From Candidatus Tepidifontimicrobium thermophilum (GTDB lineage: Bacteria > Sysuimicrobiota > Sysuimicrobiia > Sysuimicrobiales > Sysuimicrobiaceae), in the NCBI GenBank assembly GCA_031296405.1, contig JAVKKH010000013.1, positions 1-64,000 of the forward strand: a stretch of 64,000 bases of DNA. The letters are read 5' to 3'. Position 1 is the first letter of the stretch. Each line of letters opens with the position of its first letter. Below the pieces are notes generated by a model, which was given only the letters and a program-made list of their open reading frames with translations, ran no database searches and was not told where the DNA came from. The position numbers were made by a program, and so were the translations under genes. Positions 27,387 to 36,159 of this stretch are shown here, one piece after another.

Positions 27387-27892
27387 AGCTCGAACACCTC
27401 TCCCGGTCGGTAGTCGGGCTTGAGGTCCCAGTACTGAACACGGCCCATCCGGAGCCTGCGCGCCCCCAGCCGACGGAGCGACTCGCGCATGCGGTCCAGC
27501 ACGGAGCCGAAGAAGCCGTCGCGGTCGTAGAGGAGGACCGCGTCCTCCACCATGTCCAGGTACAGAAGCCGAGGTCGGCGGGCCTCGTCAGGCGTCTTGA
27601 GGATCGGGTGGACGTCCGTATGGATCCCGTCCCTGCGTAACGCCTCCAGAAGCGGTTCTACGGCCTCGTCCGCCGGGCCCAGCGCGTCGTGGCGGGCGAG
27701 CCGGGAGGCGGGAAGGCGCTCCACCACCAGGAGCAGGTCCACGTCGGAGGTCGGCCCGGCTTCGCCCCGGGCCACGGACCCGAAGAGCACCGCGGACACC
27801 AGGGAGGAGCCCAGGCTGCGGTGCAGGGCGCTCACGTACGCCTCCGCCAGCTCCCGCAGGCGCGCACTGACCGTCTTCGCGTCAGCACTCAC
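27383..27892 (-). CDS. MNT-type nucleotidyltransferase
   Basis: A 169-residue protein with the minimal Pol-beta nucleotidyltransferase fold. The signature GSVARGEAGPTSDVDLLLV carries the two metal-binding Asp residues, and a third acidic position is likely in the HTDVHPIL strand. It precedes and overlaps (ATGA) the HEPN gene, the usual antitoxin-toxin order. It may modify its HEPN partner. It is somewhat longer than the smallest MntA proteins. Confidence 0.85.
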   Translation of the reverse strand: MSADAKTVSARLRELAEAYVSALHRSLGSSLVSAVLFGSVARGEAGPTSDVDLLLVVERLPASRLARHDALGPADEAVEPLLEALRRDGIHTDVHPILKTPDEARRPRLLYLDMVEDAVLLYDRDGFFGSVLDRMRESLRRLGARRLRMGRVQYWDLKPDYRPGEVFEL

Positions 27893-27901
27893 GGTATCAG
27901 C

Positions 27902-29110
27902 CTAGCACCCCCTGCCACGGCGCACCGCCGAGGCGGCGGCGTACAGGCTCCACCCGGCCAGCAGGACGGTGGCCAGTGCGGCTCCGTAGGAAGCGGGTCC
28001 GGACAGTACCGGCCACAGGGCCGGCCAGGGCGGGGTGGCGTACTGCGGGAAGCTGGCCGCGTACGCGAACCCGTACGCGAGGTTGGCCAGCAGCACGACG
28101 GAGAGGGCGACCCAGAGTGCTGCGCCGCTGTAGCCGCGAGCCCAGGCGGCCAGGGCTAGGGGCAACGCCGGGAACAGGTACCGTTCGTGCATACGGGTGG
28201 CCACGGCGAAGACAACCACGCACACCGCGGAGGCGCCGAGGGCGGCCACGGCTGGGTCGCCACGGGCCGCCACACGCCAGGCCACCCACGCTATGGCCAC
28301 GGACGCCAGCACGAGGCCCCACACCGAGCTCGCAACGCCCAGGACCGGCAGCGTGTCCGGCTTCCAGTTCAGGCCGGTGAGGTACCACAGGTTGAGGGCG
28401 TTCACCGACCCGTAGGGGTAAGTGGTGGAGGCGGAAACGGCAAGGCGCGCGAGCCCCACGGGTGAGAGGCCGAACAGCAGCCCCCCTGCTGTCACGGTGA
28501 GCGCGCAGCTCCCCGCACTCCACGCCAGTGTCCGAAGCCCGGCCCGGCCGCGGACGAGGCCGAGCAGGAGCAGGGTCCCGGCAGCCGCGTACTGCGGCTT
28601 CGTGAGGGCCGCCCACCCGAACAGCACTCCCGCCCACCCTGGGTTACCTCGGTGCAGGGCGACGGCGCCGCCCAACAGCCACGCCACCGAGACGGACTCC
28701 GCCTGGCCCCACCAAGCCCCGGCCAGCAGGACCGCGGGGTTCCACAGGTAGGCCGCGGCCGCCGCCTGGCCCCGGGTTCCCCCCAGGCGCCACAGAAGTG
28801 CCGCCACCGCGAAGTCCGCAGAAGCGGGGACCGCTTTGAGGAGCGGGCCGGCTGCCCCCGGCCACGCGTGCACCAAGAACCCCAGGGGCCACAGGAGCGC
28901 TAGGTAGCCGGGCAGGTAGTCCGCGAACTGCCCCGGCGCGTAGAAACGCCAGGGCCCGACCTCCGCCAGCCGCAGTGCCCAGGCGTGGAAGGCCGCCAGA
29001 TCTGCGGGGTGGCCAGGCGCCCAGAGCAACGCGGCCCGCGCCGCCGCGGCGGCAGCCCACGCTACGGCCCACAGGACGCGTGAGGTTCCGGCCGGGGCCA
29101 AGGAGTTCAT
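27902..29110 (-). CDS. polytopic glycosyltransferase-like membrane protein (GT-C/GT87 type)
   Basis: A 402-residue membrane protein with about ten helices. Features resemble polyprenyl-phosphate-dependent mannosyl- or glucosyltransferases: an acidic loop near FHAWALRLAEVGPWRFY, GWAALTKPQYAAAG and the C-terminal RMHERYLFPALPLALAAWAR. It would glycosylate a lipid or surface glycan on the outer face of the membrane. ATG at 29110 is chosen because GGGAGGA lies upstream; the open frame before it is not conserved. It is followed at 9 bp by the nucleotidyltransferase gene and may share a transcript with it. Confidence 0.75.
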   Translation of the reverse strand: MNSLAPAGTSRVLWAVAWAAAAAARAALLWAPGHPADLAAFHAWALRLAEVGPWRFYAPGQFADYLPGYLALLWPLGFLVHAWPGAAGPLLKAVPASADFAVAALLWRLGGTRGQAAAAAYLWNPAVLLAGAWWGQAESVSVAWLLGGAVALHRGNPGWAGVLFGWAALTKPQYAAAGTLLLLGLVRGRAGLRTLAWSAGSCALTVTAGGLLFGLSPVGLARLAVSASTTYPYGSVNALNLWYLTGLNWKPDTLPVLGVASSVWGLVLASVAIAWVAWRVAARGDPAVAALGASAVCVVVFAVATRMHERYLFPALPLALAAWARGYSGAALWVALSVVLLANLAYGFAYAASFPQYATPPWPALWPVLSGPASYGAALATVLLAGWSLYAAASAVRRGRGC

Positions 29111-29192
29111 TTGGGTCCTCCCGCGGTCGGGGTCCGGCGCGATGGTACCACCAGGAGGCAAGCCGGCCTGCGTGGAAGCTTCAAAGGTGCCC

Positions 29193-30308
29193 ATGAGGGT
29201 GGGGGTGCCGAGGGAGCGCAAGGACGGCGAGTACCGGGTGGGCCTGACCCCGGCGGGCGTGATGCAGCTGGTGGAGGCCGGCTGTCAGGTGGTGGTGGAG
29301 TCTGGCGCGGGTGAAGGCAGCGGGTTCTCGGACGAGGAGTACGTGCGCCGGGGAGCCCGCATCACCCGGGACCCGGCGGAAGCGTGGGGCTGCGAGCTGG
29401 TGATGAAGGTCAAGGAGCCTCTGCCCGAGGAGTACGGGTACCTGCGCCGGGGGCTGGTGCTGTTCACCTACCTCCACCTAGCTGCGGACGAGGCGCTCAC
29501 CCACGCGCTGCTGCGTTCCGGGGCGGTGGGGCTGGCGTACGAGACCGTCCAGTTGCCGGACGGAGAGCTACCTCTGCTTACGCCCATGAGTGAGGTGGCG
29601 GGCAAGCTGGCGGTGCAGGAGGCCAGCTACTACCTCAAGCGCACGCAGGGCGGGAAGGGCACCCTGCTGGGAGGGGTCACGGGTGTGGCCCCCGGAACCG
29701 TGGTGGTGCTGGGCGGTGGGGTGGTGGGGACCAACGCGGCCAAGGTGGCCCTGGGGATGGGTGCCCAGGTCACCGTCCTCGAGCGGAACCCGCGGCGGAT
29801 GGCCCACCTGGACGACATCCTGCACGGTCGCATCCAGGTGCTGGCCAGCAACCCGTACACAGTGGAACAGGCGGTGGCCTACGCGGACGTGCTCATCGGT
29901 GCCGTGCTGGTCCCGGGCGCCCGCACCCCCAAGCTGGTACCCGCGGACTTGGTCCGTGCTATGAAGCCAGGGTCGGTGATCGTGGACGTGTCGGTAGACC
30001 AGGGCGGGTGCGTGGAGACCATCCGGCCGACCAGCCACAGCCAGCCCGTGTACGAGTGGGGCGGCGTGATCCACTACGGGGTTACCAACATGCCCGCGGC
30101 GGTCCCCCGTACGTCCACCGTGGCGCTCACCAACGCCACCGTGGGCTACGCCATCGCCCTGGCCCGGAAGGGTTGGCGGGAAGCGTGCCGGCAGGACCCG
30201 GCCCTGGCGCGCGGGCTGAACGTGGTCGACGGCCGGGTCACTCACCCGGGCGTGGCGGAAGCCCACGGCCTGGCCTTCACGCCCTTGGAGGAGGTCCTGC
30301 GGGCCTGA
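29193..30308 (+). CDS. ald: alanine dehydrogenase
   Basis: A 371-residue NAD-dependent L-alanine dehydrogenase interconverting alanine and pyruvate plus ammonia. The N-terminus [20 protein letters not shown] includes the pyruvate-binding Arg15. Lys74 (KVKEP), His95 (TYLHL) and the Asp in VDVSVDQGG complete the active site, and [20 protein letters not shown] binds NAD. ATG at 29193 gives family length. It is divergent from the glycosyltransferase gene, with an 82-bp gap. Confidence 0.95.
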   Translation: MRVGVPRERKDGEYRVGLTPAGVMQLVEAGCQVVVESGAGEGSGFSDEEYVRRGARITRDPAEAWGCELVMKVKEPLPEEYGYLRRGLVLFTYLHLAADEALTHALLRSGAVGLAYETVQLPDGELPLLTPMSEVAGKLAVQEASYYLKRTQGGKGTLLGGVTGVAPGTVVVLGGGVVGTNAAKVALGMGAQVTVLERNPRRMAHLDDILHGRIQVLASNPYTVEQAVAYADVLIGAVLVPGARTPKLVPADLVRAMKPGSVIVDVSVDQGGCVETIRPTSHSQPVYEWGGVIHYGVTNMPAAVPRTSTVALTNATVGYAIALARKGWREACRQDPALARGLNVVDGRVTHPGVAEAHGLAFTPLEEVLRA

Positions 30309-30334
30309 ACCGACCGGCTCCAGGGTTTTCGAAG

Positions 30335-30565
30335 CTAGGGGGTGGGCAGGTTGGCGAAGATGGCCTCCACGGACTCCGGCATCTCCGGCCGGATCCGTCC
30401 CGCCGCGATCTCCTCCAGGGCCACGGTGACCGGGTTCTGCGAGTCCACGTCCACCAGGGGCAGCTGTCCGGACCTCAGCTCGCGGGCCCGCTTGGCGGCC
30501 AGCATCACCAGCAGGTACTTGTTAGGCACCCGTTCCAGCAGCGTCTCGATGGGCGGACGGATCAT
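30335..30565 (-). CDS. rpoZ: RNA polymerase omega subunit
   Basis: A 76-residue RpoZ that helps assemble RNA polymerase by clamping beta-prime. It has PPIETLLERVPNKYLLVMLA and KRARELRSG, then a VTVALEEIAAGRI stretch, all typical. A strong GGGAGGGAG precedes the ATG. The usual partner gmk is not adjacent. It is convergent with ald (26-bp gap) and divergent from the acyl-CoA synthetase, across a near-perfect palindrome. Confidence 0.93.
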   Translation of the reverse strand: MIRPPIETLLERVPNKYLLVMLAAKRARELRSGQLPLVDVDSQNPVTVALEEIAAGRIRPEMPESVEAIFANLPTP

Positions 30566-30581
30566 GGCGTCTCCCTCCCGA

Positions 30582-30610
30582 CCTCCACAGGGTATTCTAC
30601 CGTGTGGAGG
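30582..30610. promoter_or_regulatory. 29-bp near-perfect palindrome, probable operator
   Basis: The arms are CCTCCACA-G-GGTA and TACC-G-TGTGGAGG around a three-base TTC centre; 12 of 13 arm positions pair. It lies between the divergent rpoZ and acyl-CoA synthetase genes and contains a TATTCT that could be a -10. The size and symmetry suggest a site for a dimeric repressor such as a TetR- or GntR-type regulator of fatty acid genes. No regulator gene is adjacent. Confidence 0.6.
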
Positions 30611-30651
30611 AAATGCAAGCCGTCCCGGACGGCGGGTGGGGTGAGGCTGAG

Positions 30652-32469
30652 GTGGCGACCCTCGAACTCCAGCAGGTCACCACGGGTACTGTGCCGGAGC
30701 GCTTCCTGCGGGCGGTGCGGGAGCGGGGCCCGCGGGTGGCCCTGTGGCACAAGCGCAGGGGACTGTGGCACCCGGTCACGTGGGCGGAGTACGGTCGCGC
30801 GGCGCAGGAGGTGGCCTGCGGGCTGCTTGCCCTAGGCTTCCAGCCTGGCCAGGCCGCGGCCATCATCGGCAACAACCGGCCGGAATGGCTGTTCTGCGAC
30901 ATGGGGATCCTTCTGGCCGGGGGCCTCTCGGTGGCGGTGTACGCCACCAACCCGCCCGAGCAGTGTGCGTATATCCTGGGGCACAGCGAAGCCCGGGTGT
31001 TCTTCGTGGAGGACGAGGAACAGCTCGACAAGGCCCTGGAGGTCCGAGGCCAGCTCCCGCACCTGGAGCGCATCGTGGTCACGGACCCGGAGGGGCTAGC
31101 CGGGTTCTCTGACCCTCAGGTCCTGACCCTGGACGAGCTACGGGCCCTGGGCCGCGCCGCATGGGACCCCGAGGGCCTGGAGCGCCTCGCCCGCAGGGCG
31201 TCTGAGGATCAGGTGGCTATCCTGCTGTACACCTCGGGCACCACCGGCCCGCCGAAGGGGGCCATGCTGACGCACCGGAACCTCCTGTGGACCGCGCAGG
31301 CCCTGGGCGAGACCAACGCCCTGTACCCCACGGACACCGCGCTGTCCTTCCTGCCCCTGTCGCACATCGCGGAGCGCATGCTGAGCGTGTACCTGCCCCT
31401 CGTGTGGGGGTACGCGGTGTACTTCGCGGAGAGCCTCGACACCCTGTTCCAGAACCTGCAGGAGGTGCGTCCCACCGTCCTGTTCGCGGTCCCGCGGCTG
31501 TGGGAAAAGCTGCACTCGCAGCTCGCCCTGCACATGCGGGAGGTGGACGCGTTCAAGCGCGCCGCGTACGAGGCGGCCCTGCGGGTCGGGCGGCAGTACG
31601 CCCTGGCGCGGCTGGCGGGCGAGGCCGTCTCCCCCGCCCTGCGGGCCGCGCACGCGCTGGCGGAGCTGGCGGTGCTGCGCCCCCTCCGGCGCCGTCTGGG
31701 GCTGGACCGGGTGCGGTTCGCGGTGTCGGGGGCCGCCCCCATCGCTCCGGAGATCCTGGAGTTCTACCACGCCCTGGGGGTGCGGATCCGGGAGGTGTAC
31801 GGACAGACGGAAGGTAGCGGTCCGACTACCATCCACCAGGGGGACCGCATCCGGCTGGGTACCGTCGGCCAGCCCCTGCCCGGAGTGGAGGTCCGCATCG
31901 CCCCCGACGGCGAGATCCTGGTCCGCGGCCCCAACGTGTTCGCCGGCTACTTCAAGGACCCGGAGGCCACCGCGCAGGCGCTGCGGGACGGATGGCTGCA
32001 CTCCGGGGACGTGGGGGAGATGGACGAAGACGGCTTCTTGCGGATCACCGACCGTAAGAAGGACCTGATCGTGACCGCGTACGGGAAGAACATCGCGCCC
32101 GCGTACGTGGAGAACCTGCTGAAAACCAGTCCCTACATCCAGGACGCGGTGGTGGTCGGCGACCGGCGGCCCTACCTGGTGGCCCTGATCGTCATCGACG
32201 AGGACAACGTGGCGCGGTGGGCTCAGGACCGGCGGATTCCCTTCTCCACTTTCGCGGACCTGAGCGGCAACGAGCAGGTGCGGGAGCTGGTGGCCCAGGA
32301 GGTGGAGCGGGTGAACCGGTCGCTGAGCCACCCCGAGCAGGTGAAGCGGTTTGCCCTGCTGCCCAAGCGGCTGTACCAGGAGGACGGGGAGGTCACCCCC
32401 ACCCAGAAGGTGAAGCGCAAGGCCATCGTGGAGAAGTACCGCGACCTGGTCGAAAGCCTGTACCGCTGA
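30652..32469 (+). CDS. long-chain acyl-CoA synthetase (AMP-forming)
   Basis: A 605-residue AMP-forming fatty acid-CoA ligase. Motifs: P-loop YTSGTTGPPKGAMLTHRN, FLPLSHIAERM, FAVPRLWEKL, VYGQTEGSG, the GWLHSGDVG core, ITDRKKDLIVTAYGKNIAP and the C-terminal VTPTQKVKRK with catalytic Lys. GTG at 30652 is chosen because GGGGTGAGG precedes it and the palindrome at 30582-30610 makes upstream starts unlikely. GTG 30604 or ATG 30613 remain possible. It is convergent with the liv transporter cluster, which may import the acids it activates. Confidence 0.92.
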   Translation: MATLELQQVTTGTVPERFLRAVRERGPRVALWHKRRGLWHPVTWAEYGRAAQEVACGLLALGFQPGQAAAIIGNNRPEWLFCDMGILLAGGLSVAVYATNPPEQCAYILGHSEARVFFVEDEEQLDKALEVRGQLPHLERIVVTDPEGLAGFSDPQVLTLDELRALGRAAWDPEGLERLARRASEDQVAILLYTSGTTGPPKGAMLTHRNLLWTAQALGETNALYPTDTALSFLPLSHIAERMLSVYLPLVWGYAVYFAESLDTLFQNLQEVRPTVLFAVPRLWEKLHSQLALHMREVDAFKRAAYEAALRVGRQYALARLAGEAVSPALRAAHALAELAVLRPLRRRLGLDRVRFAVSGAAPIAPEILEFYHALGVRIREVYGQTEGSGPTTIHQGDRIRLGTVGQPLPGVEVRIAPDGEILVRGPNVFAGYFKDPEATAQALRDGWLHSGDVGEMDEDGFLRITDRKKDLIVTAYGKNIAPAYVENLLKTSPYIQDAVVVGDRRPYLVALIVIDEDNVARWAQDRRIPFSTFADLSGNEQVRELVAQEVERVNRSLSHPEQVKRFALLPKRLYQEDGEVTPTQKVKRKAIVEKYRDLVESLYR

Positions 32470-32494
32470 GGGCCGGTGTCCGACCGTCGCGGGT

Positions 32495-33268
32495 TCACGC
32501 CCACCGCCGGCGGGGCCGCCACCGCCGGAATCCCTTGGGGGAGGGCTCCCGCTGGATACCGAGGTAAAGCTCCTGCACGTTGGGGTCCTCCCGCAGCCGC
32601 TCCGCCGGCCCCTCCAGCACCAGGCGGCCCGCCTCCAGGACGTACCCGTAGTGGGCCACCTGGAGGGCCATGCGGGCGTTCTGCTCCACCAGGAGGATGG
32701 GGATCCCCTCCCGGTTCAACGACTCCAGGATGGAGAAGATCTGCGCCACCACCCGCGGCGCAAGGCCCAGGGACGGCTCGTCCAGCAACAACAGGGACGG
32801 CCGCAGCAGCAGGGCCCGGGCGATGGCCAGCATCTGCTGCTCGCCTCCCGAGAGGGTCCCCGCCTGTTGCCACAGTCGCTCCCGGAGCACGGGGAACCGA
32901 TCCAGCACCGCGTCGTACTCCGCCCGGCCGTACCGACGCGCGTAGCCCACCAGCTGCAGGTTCTCCTCCACCGTGAGTTCCGGAAACAGCCCCCGGCCCT
33001 CGGGGACGAGAGCCAGCCCCATGCGGGTGATCGCGTCCGGGTCTTTCCCGTTCAGGCGGACCCCGCGGAAAGTGACCTCGCCCTTCTCGGGCTGGTCGGG
33101 GATCAAGCCCATGACCGTCCGAAGCAGCGTACTCTTCCCCGCGCCGTTGCTACCCAGGAGGGCCACCACCTGGCCCTCCCGTACCTGCAGGGAAACCCCT
33201 CGCAGGACCACCAGCCCCTTACGGTAGCCTGCCTCCACGTTCCTGACGGACAGGACTTCTGCGGTCAC
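32495..33268 (-). CDS. livF: branched-chain amino acid-type ABC transporter ATPase LivF
   Basis: A 257-residue ABC ATPase. Walker A is GSNGAGKSTLLRT near 40, signature LSGGEQQMLAIARAL, Walker B LLLLDEPSLGLAP and the H-loop replaced by the LivF-type LVEQNARMAL. The C-terminus ends with a basic tail. The GTG start overlaps the livG stop by four bases. It is the last gene of the livMHKGF operon. Confidence 0.93.
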   Translation of the reverse strand: MTAEVLSVRNVEAGYRKGLVVLRGVSLQVREGQVVALLGSNGAGKSTLLRTVMGLIPDQPEKGEVTFRGVRLNGKDPDAITRMGLALVPEGRGLFPELTVEENLQLVGYARRYGRAEYDAVLDRFPVLRERLWQQAGTLSGGEQQMLAIARALLLRPSLLLLDEPSLGLAPRVVAQIFSILESLNREGIPILLVEQNARMALQVAHYGYVLEAGRLVLEGPAERLREDPNVQELYLGIQREPSPKGFRRWRPRRRWA

Positions 33269-34038
33269 GCCCCTACGCCCAGGTACGCCTCCACCACCTT
33301 CGGATCCCGCTGCACCACCTCGGGCGGCCCCTGCGCGATGACCTCCCCGTGGTCCAGGACGACCACGCGTTCCGAGAGGTCCATGACCATCCGGAGGTCG
33401 TGCTCCACCAGCACCACGGTGAGCCCGAAGACCCGCCGGGCGTCCTGCAGCCGGTACTTCAGCTCGTCCTTCTCCTCCGCCACGAGCCCCGCGGAGGGTT
33501 CGTCCAGGAGCAAAAGGCGTGGCTGGCTAGTGAGGGCCCGACCCAGCTCGACCACCTTCTGGACCCCGTGCGGAAGCGCGGCCACCGGGCGGTCCCGGTA
33601 GGCCTGGAGCTCCAGGAACTCCAGGATGGCCTCCGCCCGCTCCCGCTGCCGGATCTCCTCCTCCCGCGCGCGGCGGCTCCACACCGCCACCTCCCACACC
33701 GGGGTGCGGAAGTGGCGGTGACAGCCCAGCAGGAGGTTGTCGAGCACCGTCATCCCGCGGAACAGCTCCAGGTTCTGGAAGGTGCGGGCCACGCCCATCC
33801 GGGCGATGGCGTCGGGCGAGGCCCGGGTGATGTCCCGGCCGTCGAGCACCACACGCCCGCGCTGCGGTCGGTACAACCCGCAGATGCAGTTGAACAGGCT
33901 GGTCTTCCCGGCCCCGTTGGGCCCGATGACGCTTATTAGCTCCCCGGCCCGCACCTCCAGGCTGACGTCCTGCAGGGCGGCCACCCCTCCGAACCGGAGG
34001 GTCACACCCTCCACCTGGAGGAGTGGCCGCCCGCCCAC
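33265..34038 (-). CDS. livG: branched-chain amino acid-type ABC transporter ATPase LivG
   Basis: A 257-residue ABC ATPase partner of LivF. Walker A GPNGAGKTSLFNCICG, the LivG-specific ARTFQNLELFRGMTVLDN stretch, LLLLDEPSAGL and VEHDLRMVMDL are present. The signature is degenerate: LPHGVQKVVELGRAL replaces the usual LSYGQQR form, with His and Val at unusual sites. GTG at 34038 overlaps the end of livK and lacks a clear ribosome site, so translation is probably coupled. Confidence 0.92.
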   Translation of the reverse strand: MGGRPLLQVEGVTLRFGGVAALQDVSLEVRAGELISVIGPNGAGKTSLFNCICGLYRPQRGRVVLDGRDITRASPDAIARMGVARTFQNLELFRGMTVLDNLLLGCHRHFRTPVWEVAVWSRRAREEEIRQRERAEAILEFLELQAYRDRPVAALPHGVQKVVELGRALTSQPRLLLLDEPSAGLVAEEKDELKYRLQDARRVFGLTVVLVEHDLRMVMDLSERVVVLDHGEVIAQGPPEVVQRDPKVVEAYLGVGA

Positions 34039-34046
34039 GCCGGTGC

Positions 34047-35219
34047 TCAGAAGCCCGTGGGGTAGCTGATCCAGTCCGACAGGCGCGTGTACCGGCCGCC
34101 CTCCGCCCGGGTGAGGAAGACCCGGTTGGTGCCCTGCCGGCGGTCCGGCCCGAAGGTCACGCCCCGGATCACCTGGCCGTCCCAGTTCCGGATGCTCTCC
34201 ATGGCGGTGACGAACCGCTCCTTGGTGAGCTCCCGGCCTGCCCGGCGGAGGCCCTCCACGAACGGCTCCATGAACGCCCAGCCCGCCAGGGCGTTGAAGG
34301 GGTTGGTGCGCAGCGCCGGGTCCACGCGGGTGAGGATCGCCAGGGCCTCGTCCACCCGGCTGTCGCCGGTGCCCGGCAGGGGGAAGAAGCCGGTGGAGAT
34401 CACCCCGTTCCACGCCTCCCCCGCCAGGGCGAACATGATGGGGTCTCCCAGGGTGAACGAGCTCAGCAGCTTGGGCGTGTAGCCGATCTTGGCCATCTCC
34501 CGTACGATGAGGGCGCCGTGGCGCGGGGTGGCGTACAGCAGCACCGCGTCCGCCCGGGACTCCCGTAGCTTCACTGCCTCCGAGCTCACGTCCGCCTGGG
34601 TGACCTCGTAGGGGACCTGGGCGGTGATGCGGACCCGCGACCGCGCCGCCCCTTGCTTGGCGCCCAACAGCCCCTTCTGTCCGTAAAGGTCGTTCTGGTA
34701 GAAGACCGCGATGCTCTTGGCCCCCAGCTGCCGGGCTGCGTAGTCCACGAGGATCTTGGCCTCCTCCACGTAAGAGGGGTAGGTGACGAACAGGTACTTC
34801 TTGTCGCGGAACCCGTACCAGATCGTGGCGTCCGCGGTGGGGCTGATCCACACCACCTCGTTGCGCACGATGTAGTCGCGGACCGCGAACGCGTTGGCGG
34901 TCCCGATGAGGCCCACGATGGCGAACACCCCCACCCGTTCCACCAGCTCCCGCACGTTGGCCGCCGCCCTCGGAGGCAGGTAGCTGTCGTCCCGCACCAC
35001 CACCCGCAGCCGCCGGCCGTGGATCCCTCCCTGGTCGTTCAGGTACCGGGCGTACGCCTCCATGCCGCGGCCCACCGCGCCCCAGTACGCTGCGGGGCCG
35101 CTCAGAGGCATCGACGTCCCGATGACCACCTCGTCGGCGGTCACGCCCCGTTCCTGCGCGCCGGTGCTCAAGGGCAAAGCCAGCAGCACCACCGCACACA
35201 GCCACGCCGCCGTCCGCAT
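34047..35219 (-). CDS. livK: branched-chain amino acid-type ABC substrate-binding protein
   Basis: A 390-residue type I periplasmic-binding-fold protein of the LivK/AmiC class. The signal peptide has MRTAAWLCAVVLLALPLSTG and probable signal peptidase I cleavage before AQERG; no lipobox. Then VVIGTSMPLSGPAAYWG, RLRVVVRDDSYLPPRA and VGLIGTANAF form lobe 1. Ligands in this family range from leucine to aromatic acids, amides and urea, so specificity is open. It is placed between livH and livG, the third gene of the operon. Confidence 0.92.
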   Translation of the reverse strand: MRTAAWLCAVVLLALPLSTGAQERGVTADEVVIGTSMPLSGPAAYWGAVGRGMEAYARYLNDQGGIHGRRLRVVVRDDSYLPPRAAANVRELVERVGVFAIVGLIGTANAFAVRDYIVRNEVVWISPTADATIWYGFRDKKYLFVTYPSYVEEAKILVDYAARQLGAKSIAVFYQNDLYGQKGLLGAKQGAARSRVRITAQVPYEVTQADVSSEAVKLRESRADAVLLYATPRHGALIVREMAKIGYTPKLLSSFTLGDPIMFALAGEAWNGVISTGFFPLPGTGDSRVDEALAILTRVDPALRTNPFNALAGWAFMEPFVEGLRRAGRELTKERFVTAMESIRNWDGQVIRGVTFGPDRRQGTNRVFLTRAEGGRYTRLSDWISYPTGF

Positions 35220-35283
35220 GATCTCCCTCCCCCTTTTGGTCTCTGCTTTCTAGACTAACGGGCGCCGTGCCCGCCCGCGAGGG

Positions 35284-36159
35284 CTAAACCCGTCGGTGGA
35301 AGGGCCGGCCGAGCAGCCCCTCGGGTCGGACCAGCAGCACCGCCACGATCACCACGAAACTCAAGGTGGCCTTGTACTTCACCGAGACGTACCCGGCGAA
35401 CACACTCTCCGCTAGCCCCAAAATCAGGCCGCCCGCGACCGCCCCGGGCAGGCTGTCCATGCCCCCGAGGACCGCGGCGGCGAACCCCTTGAGGAACGGG
35501 TCCAGCATCATGAAGGGGTCCAGCAGCACCGCGGGTGCCAGCAACATCCCCGCGGCTGCGCCCAGAGCGCCGGCCACAGCCCACGTGGCCGCCAGTACCT
35601 GGCCTGCCGGCACTCCCAGCAGCTGCGCGGCCACCGGGTTCTGCGCCACCGCCCGCATGGCCAGGCCCAGCCGGGTCCTCTGCACCAGCGCCGAAAGTCC
35701 CGCCACCAGCACCAGGCCCACCGCCAGGGAGCCAGCGGTGAGCTCGCTCACCACGACCCCACCGAGACGAAACACGCGGACCTCGGACAGCGGGAAGGGA
35801 AACACCTTGGTGTCCGTGCCCCACACCCACACCATCACGCCACTGAGGAACAGGGCGAACCCCAGGGTCGTGATGACCAGGCTGAGGGCGGTGGCCTGCC
35901 GGACCGGCTTGATCAACAAACGGTAGAAGGCCGCGGACACCGCCGCGGCGCCTGCAAGACCGCCCAGGAGGGCCAGGCCGTAAGGCCAGCCGCGCGTTAG
36001 GCCGCTGAACGCGAAGAACACCCCCAGCGTGGCCAGGTCGCCGTGGGCGAAGTTGAGGACCCGCGAGCACCGGTACAGCAAGACGATCCCGAGCGCCACC
36101 AGGGCGTACAGGCTGCCCGCCGCCAGACCGTTCGCCACGTACTGGAGCAGCAGCGTCAC
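35284..36159 (-). CDS. livH: branched-chain amino acid-type ABC permease LivH
   Basis: A 291-residue permease with about eight membrane helices. It has GLAAGSLYALVALGIVLLY and VLNFAHGDLATLGVFFAF at the N-terminus, then the coupling loop RAVAQNPVAAQLLGV, and GFAAAVLGGMDSLPGAVAGG. GTG at 36159 is chosen because it overlaps the livM stop (GTGA); the open frame extends to 36198. The 64-bp gap to livK contains a GGGC/GCCC hairpin that may stabilise the binding-protein mRNA. Confidence 0.92.
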   Translation of the reverse strand: MTLLLQYVANGLAAGSLYALVALGIVLLYRCSRVLNFAHGDLATLGVFFAFSGLTRGWPYGLALLGGLAGAAAVSAAFYRLLIKPVRQATALSLVITTLGFALFLSGVMVWVWGTDTKVFPFPLSEVRVFRLGGVVVSELTAGSLAVGLVLVAGLSALVQRTRLGLAMRAVAQNPVAAQLLGVPAGQVLAATWAVAGALGAAAGMLLAPAVLLDPFMMLDPFLKGFAAAVLGGMDSLPGAVAGGLILGLAESVFAGYVSVKYKATLSFVVIVAVLLVRPEGLLGRPFHRRV

